Of a stretch of 64,000 nucleotides of DNA, positions 58,830 to 64,000 are shown one piece after another. The stretch's first letter is position 1. Each line of letters begins with the position of its first letter. Source of the stretch: Rhabditophanes sp. KR3021 (taxonomy: Eukaryota > Nematoda > Chromadorea > Rhabditida > Alloionematidae); contig CAUJLY010000003.1 of NCBI GenBank assembly GCA_963281155.1, forward strand, positions 2,790,001 through 2,854,000, read 5' to 3'. Below the pieces are notes generated by a model that made no database searches, was not told the DNA's origin, and worked only from the letters and a program-made list of their open reading frames with translations. The position numbers were made by a program, and so were the translations under genes.

Positions 58830-59060
58830 TTATTGAGGATTTGAAGATTTAGCGGCAGCACTTACTTGATTTTCCTTAAAGTTGAGGGTTTCTAAACTTT
58901 CATAATTGTTGGTTGGTGCCTCTCCAGGGTTTCCACGAACGGAGTTGATAACACTTGTAGCCAGTTTGCGGAGTCCAAGGTTGTCGTTTCCATCTAGCAT
59001 GTAGGCAGTGATGGCGATACCAGCGGAAATTGAAACTACTGAGACGAGGGTTAAGTGCAT
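58830..59060 (-). CDS. Short membrane-anchored protein, unidentified
   Basis: This 76-residue frame begins with a hydrophobic helix (LTLVSVVSISAGIAITAYML, residues 3-22) followed by a polar tail (NLGLRKLATSVINSVRGN and a Ser/Ala-rich end). The stop is followed by AATATTTTATT-type AT-rich sequence. Small Gly/Ala-containing helix plus amphipathic tail is typical of mitochondrial inner-membrane or ER micro-proteins, but no family is recognised. Coding status rests on composition and an intact frame only. Confidence 0.4.
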   Translation of the reverse strand: MHLTLVSVVSISAGIAITAYMLDGNDNLGLRKLATSVINSVRGNPGEAPTNNYESLETLNFKENQVSAAAKSSNPQ

Positions 59061-62000
59061 ATTAAGAGAAATGGTGAATGGAATGAGACACGTTCAGTAT
59101 CCATTTATATTATCTTTTAAATATCTTGAAAATTTGCTTATAATTAATCATTTTGAATCCAACCACGTATGCATAATTTTGCCATCAAGGAAAATGTTTT
59201 TTGGAAGAAGTTTGCATCTAACTTATTATTATGGTGACAAAAAATATTAAATTTAATTTTCTTAAAAAGAGGGGGATTTTTTAATTATAGTGATAATTGT
59301 ATTTTGCCACAGCTTAAGGTGCTCTTTAATATCTCTCCCATACAAGTGATTAAATAGTAAATACATATTTATCCTCATCTTCTTTTCATATTTATATAGC
59401 ACCAAATATGTATTATAATATTATAATATCATAATTAAGTTGACCATTTTCCGTGGCAAAGTATATGCTTAAGTGAATAACAGTTATTAAAATTAATATT
59501 CACCCGAAGTGCATCATTACCAAATTAATGGTGGCAACTACACTTTACTTGAATTTATTTAGATAATTCGAATATTTTTTGAATTATTTGAATGGTCTGG
59601 AAGGATACTTTATTTAGGTTTATTTAAATAAGTATTGAGTAAAGTGTTCGTGTGGGACAGTAATTTGAAATGCAGATTCAGGATAGTACAAACGATGAAT
59701 AAATAGCGCCTTCTAAGTGATTATCATTTTTATCTTTCCCACTATTTATGTCGAATTTTAAACTTTATCAGCTTAAAATTTATACTCTTAAATATATTGG
59801 TGGTGCATATTTATAATTTGCTGCCTTTCTTAATAATTTTGTCCGTTTCTTTCTTTTGAATCGTCATTCGAAATCCGTAATAATACATTCCGCTACGAAA
59901 ATGCTAAGGTATTATGATATTTCCTTTCTTCAAACTTTGTAGCTCAAAATAATTTTGTTTTCGTACTATTTAATACAAAAATGTTCCTTTCCAATTATTG
60001 TTTAATTACTTCATCCTTCTAATATTATGTAAAAAGTGATGGAAAATAAAAAGTAATGAGAGTGTAATAAGAAATTTATGATTAATTCTTATACAAACAA
60101 ATTTCAAATTAAATTAGATGGTAGCTAATAAAATTGCAATAGTCTCTCTTTGTGGATAACATGATATTTGATGTGGTAAGAAATAAGTGATGGCAAGGAG
60201 ATAGATGGTAGGAACAACCTTAAATATTCTAATATCATATTATTTATTCAAGCGAGGATATATATATTATGGTAAAGCGATAAAAAAATATATTTTTTTG
60301 AAAAGCAACTAAAATCCAGAATATTTGATTAAGTAGGACTTTTGTTTGGCAATAGCATTTATGAAATGCCCTTCTATTAATTAGATATTAATTATAAAGT
60401 ACAAAATAAGACCTAATATTTAATAGTTGATATTAGTTAATATCACTTTATAGTTTATATTAGCTAATATCATTTAATAGTTAATATCAAGGGCTAAATA
60501 TAATATTTAACAATATTTAATCACATTCTGTTCTTTGCCACTATTACACAATATATTCTAGTTTTGAAAACAACGTAATCATCACATGGGACGTTACATC
60601 TCTAATGTATTAATCATACAAAAAATATTATTCATCTCAATATTTTGGCACAATTAGATGTGCATTATTATATGATTGTGTGAGCCACCATGGTATAATC
60701 TTGCCTAATATATAGCATAGCTTTTTTGCGAATCATTTTAATTTGAGTGATTCAAATATTCTTTGCCAAATGTTTTATAAATTGACATTATTAAGATGTT
60801 TTTTGAGGCCAGATTTTGTTTGAAAGCATTATTTTTAATATCCCATATACAAATATCATCCTTGAAAATTAATTTACCAGATAAAATTTAATACAACTTC
60901 ATTACTAAATAAAGTTTATTAGGAGATGAAGTTTATCAAAAGATAAAGTTAATTGGATGCAAAAATGAGTTTTAATTAATACTTTTGGGTGTTGAGTTTC
61001 TTCCTTACTAATTAACAATTTTCTTAGACAAAAAGGTTCTTCCCATATATTTGTCATTGTATGATGTCTTCCAGCATTGAATAAGTTGTGGGATATTGAG
61101 TGTGTCAGTTTAACTTAAATTATATTATTTAACTCTCATTATAATATAATATCTATATAGTCTTTAAATTATTTTTTCGGAATGATTTAGCTATAAAAAA
61201 ATATATACTTAGGGTTTTAAAAAGAAATACATTTACGTTTGTAAAAAGGATATACACTTTAATTGATGATCCAATTAAAAGTTGAAGTTCGGTATATTAA
61301 TCATTGATGTTCACGGAACAAGTAATTTTTTATTCACTAATGTGGGCGAAAAGTGAAAGCAAATTTTGACTTTATAACAGGTGTTTTAAACAAAATCTTT
61401 ATAATCTTTTTACAAAACAGGCTACGTCGAAGTTGAGATTGATATTTACAATTTATTATTCATTTCTTATTCCTAGATATGATTCAAGGTGTGCGTACAT
61501 TTTGTTGACATCTGTTTCATAAAAAATAGCTTAAAGAGGCTGCTTGGCATAACTGAAATATGTTTAATGCTTATTGCAATTAAGTTTATATGTTGAACTT
61601 ATTAGAAACATAGTCTTACTTTTTTTGTAAAATATGCTTTTAAATTATCAAGATTTATTATTTAAAGCATAATTTAGATTTATTATTTTAAACATACTTT
61701 TAGATTCATTTTTTAATGTTTGCGTTGGTTGAAATATTTACTGTCATTAATGTAAAATCTACGTATGTCTATGTTTGAACAAATATTATAGTGTATTTAT
61801 GGTATGCGTTACTTAATTAATATTGGTTTGTACTTTTCAGTGCCAATCATTTCATTCTACTAATGTAAAGCTATTATTTGTCTTAACTCAACAACAAACC
61901 TTTTTTCTTCACTTTCATTTCTTTTTTCATTTTCTCCCCCTATTTATTTGCTATTTTAATTACTGCTTTTAGAAGAATGATGATATTCCTATTATCCGGT

Positions 62001-62615
62001 ACTGTATGATGTACTACAGTTGCATTTTAATTCTCCTTTTGAGTATATTTTTTCCAAATTAATATTTTTAAATTTATGTATACATTTTTTGAACATATAT
62101 TTCCTTAAAGCTTAAAAAAGACTTGTTTATTTGAATCAAAAAAATTATTACCACCGACCAGCCTTCTTAATAACAAAAATTTCTCGCAAACAAAAGTCTT
62201 GCCATTCTTTGAAGTCACCAAGTATAACTAACCACCACCATCAAACAAATAATTCTCATAATATATTCATAACTAATTCATACGCTAGTTGATACTACTA
62301 ATTCATAATAATTCATAATAATTGAATGTCCATAATAAATATTGTTATTAAAAAAACTCCTCAAAGATAACTTAACACCATTCCTTAATGTATTCATAAA
62401 TGTAAAGCGATTGTATAAATGCATTAAATGATCCTGTACATTATTTGACAAAAACAAATTTGTATTTTGAAAATATTTGTTGGCCTGCATATATTATTTT
62501 TGGTACAAAAATGGAGGTGTAGATGGCACATCATCTTTCATTTGCTTAAATACTTTTACGCTTTCTAATCATGTTATAAATACTTTTTAGCAAATAAATT
62601 ATGCTTCATTTTAGA
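59061..62615. other. Gene-free AT-rich region
   Basis: About 3.5 kb with no convincing frame on either strand. Homopolymer and TTTA/AATT-rich sequence is dense. It may hold the promoter of the GPCR gene and untranslated exons. Confidence 0.5.
60408..60492. repeat. Short imperfect repeat of TTAATATCA-type units
   Basis: Three or four imperfect copies of a roughly 30 bp unit containing tagttgatattagttaatat are visible. The half units are partly inverted (gatatta and taatatc), so the array could form hairpins. Confidence 0.6.
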
Positions 62616-63770
62616 ATGATTAACGACACCTACAATACTATATATCATTCGGATGATGAGATTCGTAACAGGCTTAGCAACTCCAGTGATTCGGCAAGAG
62701 ATGTAAGCTTTTCTTAATAATAAGTACAGTATCGCACATAAATAAATCTAAATTAATGTATGGATATCTCAATATTAGAATTATTCATTACTTTACAACA
62801 AGTATAAAAAAACTACATTCTATCGTAGGCTTCATTTTAAAGATTAATATTCAAAATCGTCCTTACTTTGTCTCATTGCTGAAACCTGTATATTTTCAGC
62901 AACTAATAAATGCATTGATGCAGAGAACGGAGATTCAGATTGTCTTGCCACCCCCTAATCACGAAGACTTACATGTACTAATTATGGCTGTATGCTACAT
63001 GATTTTATTTTTGGTTGGAACAGGTGGAAATGTAGCAATTTTGACGACTATTTACCATGTAGTCCGTTCACAAAAAACAGCTCTAGACAATACCTTAATT
63101 TATGTTATTGTTTTATCGTGTGTCGATTTCGGAGTTTGTTTGTCTTTGCCATTTACCATAATTGATCAGGTATGAACAATGTAAAAAATTAATAATTTGT
63201 GATAGATTCTTGGCTTTTGGATGTTCGGAAATGTACTTTGCAAGCTACACGCTGTTTTGGAAAACTTTGGCAAAATATTATCTTCTCTAATCTTGACAGG
63301 TGCGTATATTTTTTGATGCTTCTAAATTAACGACACTTTTTGAATATATTTTTAGCAATGTCATTTGACCGTTTTGCAGGTGTTTGTATGCCACAAAGAA
63401 AAAACCTTCGTTCCACAAGATTTGCCATTTACATGCTTGTAGGCTTGACTGTGTATGCGTTGGCTGCACTCCTGCCACTTCTGCTCAGCTTCTCAGCTAG
63501 AGAACTTGTTCTTTTTGAAAAAGAAACAGCTCCATACAAAATCACACGCATGAAAATTGAAAAGTGTACAATGAAAAATATCAGTTCTTTCAGCTTCACT
63601 GCATTTACCATTTATCAATGTGTCCTGTGCTTCATTGTTCCCTTGGTTCTGATTTCCTTCTTTTATTACAAATTGCTATCCAGATTAAGGCAGCATTCTC
63701 GCAACTTTAAGGTCGATCCCTTTTTAATGATCTTAACTAATTTTTTTATTTTTAGGTAATTATATCAACG
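62616..63770 (+). CDS. Rhodopsin-class peptide GPCR, 5' part (somatostatin/allatostatin-C-like)
   Basis: Exons 62616..62702, 62900..63169, 63206..63299, 63356..63711 and 63756 onward (introns 197, 36, 56 and 44 bp). A 29-residue N-terminus with N-glycosylation sites (NDT, NSS) leads to TM1 (TGGNVAILTTIYHVV), TM2 with LSCVDFGVCLSLPF, TM3 from FWMFGNVLCKLHAV to LTAMSFDRFAGVCMPQRK (DRF instead of DRY), TM4 and TM5 (FIVPLVLISFFYYKLLSRLR). The Cys of TM3 and a Cys in extracellular loop 2 (IEKCTMKN) form the usual pair. The region after TM5 is unclear: a seven-A run at 63776-63782 precedes a stop, and no convincing TM6 is seen before the window ends. The TM3 end resembles somatostatin, opioid and allatostatin-C receptors. 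Confidence 0.82.
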
Positions 63771-64000
63771 TTGCAAAAAAATTATCAAAAGACAGAAAAT
63801 TAAAATTTGGTCTCAGAAATTGCTCTTGTCTCAAAGGCCATTCTAACTAAAATAGCTCCAATTTTTTGGCATTGTCTGAGTTGAGAAGGCACGTTTCTTT
63901 CATGGAGCACTTTCCGTGATCACAATTTGTGCTTTGCCACTTGTAGCGTTCCATGGGAATGAATTTAAGATTATCGGTTAGTTCTTTGGAACTGACAGGC

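Noticed and set aside
1..64000. tRNA, rRNA and CRISPR features
   Set aside because: I looked for box A/B-like and cloverleaf patterns, rRNA cores and regularly spaced direct repeats by eye and found none I could support; a covariance-model scan would be decisive.

Overview
This is nuclear DNA of an invertebrate animal with a compact, AT-rich genome. The evidence is spliceosomal genes with mostly 36-91 bp GT-AG introns and metazoan gene content: a Polycomb PCGF subunit, a CENP-A type histone H3, haspin, an LDL-receptor-like secreted protein and a rhodopsin-class GPCR. I cannot name the species. Several start codons follow closely on a pyrimidine-AG acceptor, and one gene pair is only 71 bp apart, which would fit spliced-leader trans-splicing with operons.

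Layout. 0-11.3 kb: dense housekeeping genes (unidentified C-terminal fragment, PCGF, bL36m, CDV3-like, GGACT, uS10m, an unknown helical protein, DDB1). 11.8-13 kb: a broken TTBK/CK1-like kinase. 13.9-26.3 kb: threonine dehydratase, PIGN, ARPC5, EXOC2. 26.6-31.9 kb: a TMPPE-like membrane metallophosphoesterase. 32-36.9 kb: decayed repeats, including a transposase-like remnant. 36.9-41.6 kb: the LDLR-like gene, followed by a dead secreted-protein gene. 43.5-57.1 kb: ARMC1, haspin, RBFA, AUP1, CENP-A, acyl-protein thioesterase, TRMT44 and a two-RRM protein. 57.1-62.6 kb: gene-poor, with two small membrane proteins. 62.6 kb to the end: the start of a GPCR.

The main discovery concerns intron size. 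Nearly all introns are 36-91 bp (one is 197 bp), but eight are 727-1947 bp: three in PIGN, two in TMPPE, two in the LDLR-like gene and one in the thioesterase. Each of the eight contains protein-coding-like sequence on the opposite strand. At least four of these inserts share a C-terminal domain, so most probably belong to one dispersed family. The best preserved copy, in LDLR-like intron 1, encodes a GIY-YIG-type nuclease domain followed by a half zinc finger. Several copies carry their own short introns, so they probably spread as DNA. I read this as an undescribed, intron-dwelling, antisense-oriented selfish element, mostly decayed here.

Several conserved genes (threonine dehydratase, LDLR-like, haspin) are broken by a single base in a homopolymer run, which probably reflects sequencing indels rather than real mutations. 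Exon coordinates below come from reading splice sites by eye, and homologies come from recognised family motifs, not from searches.
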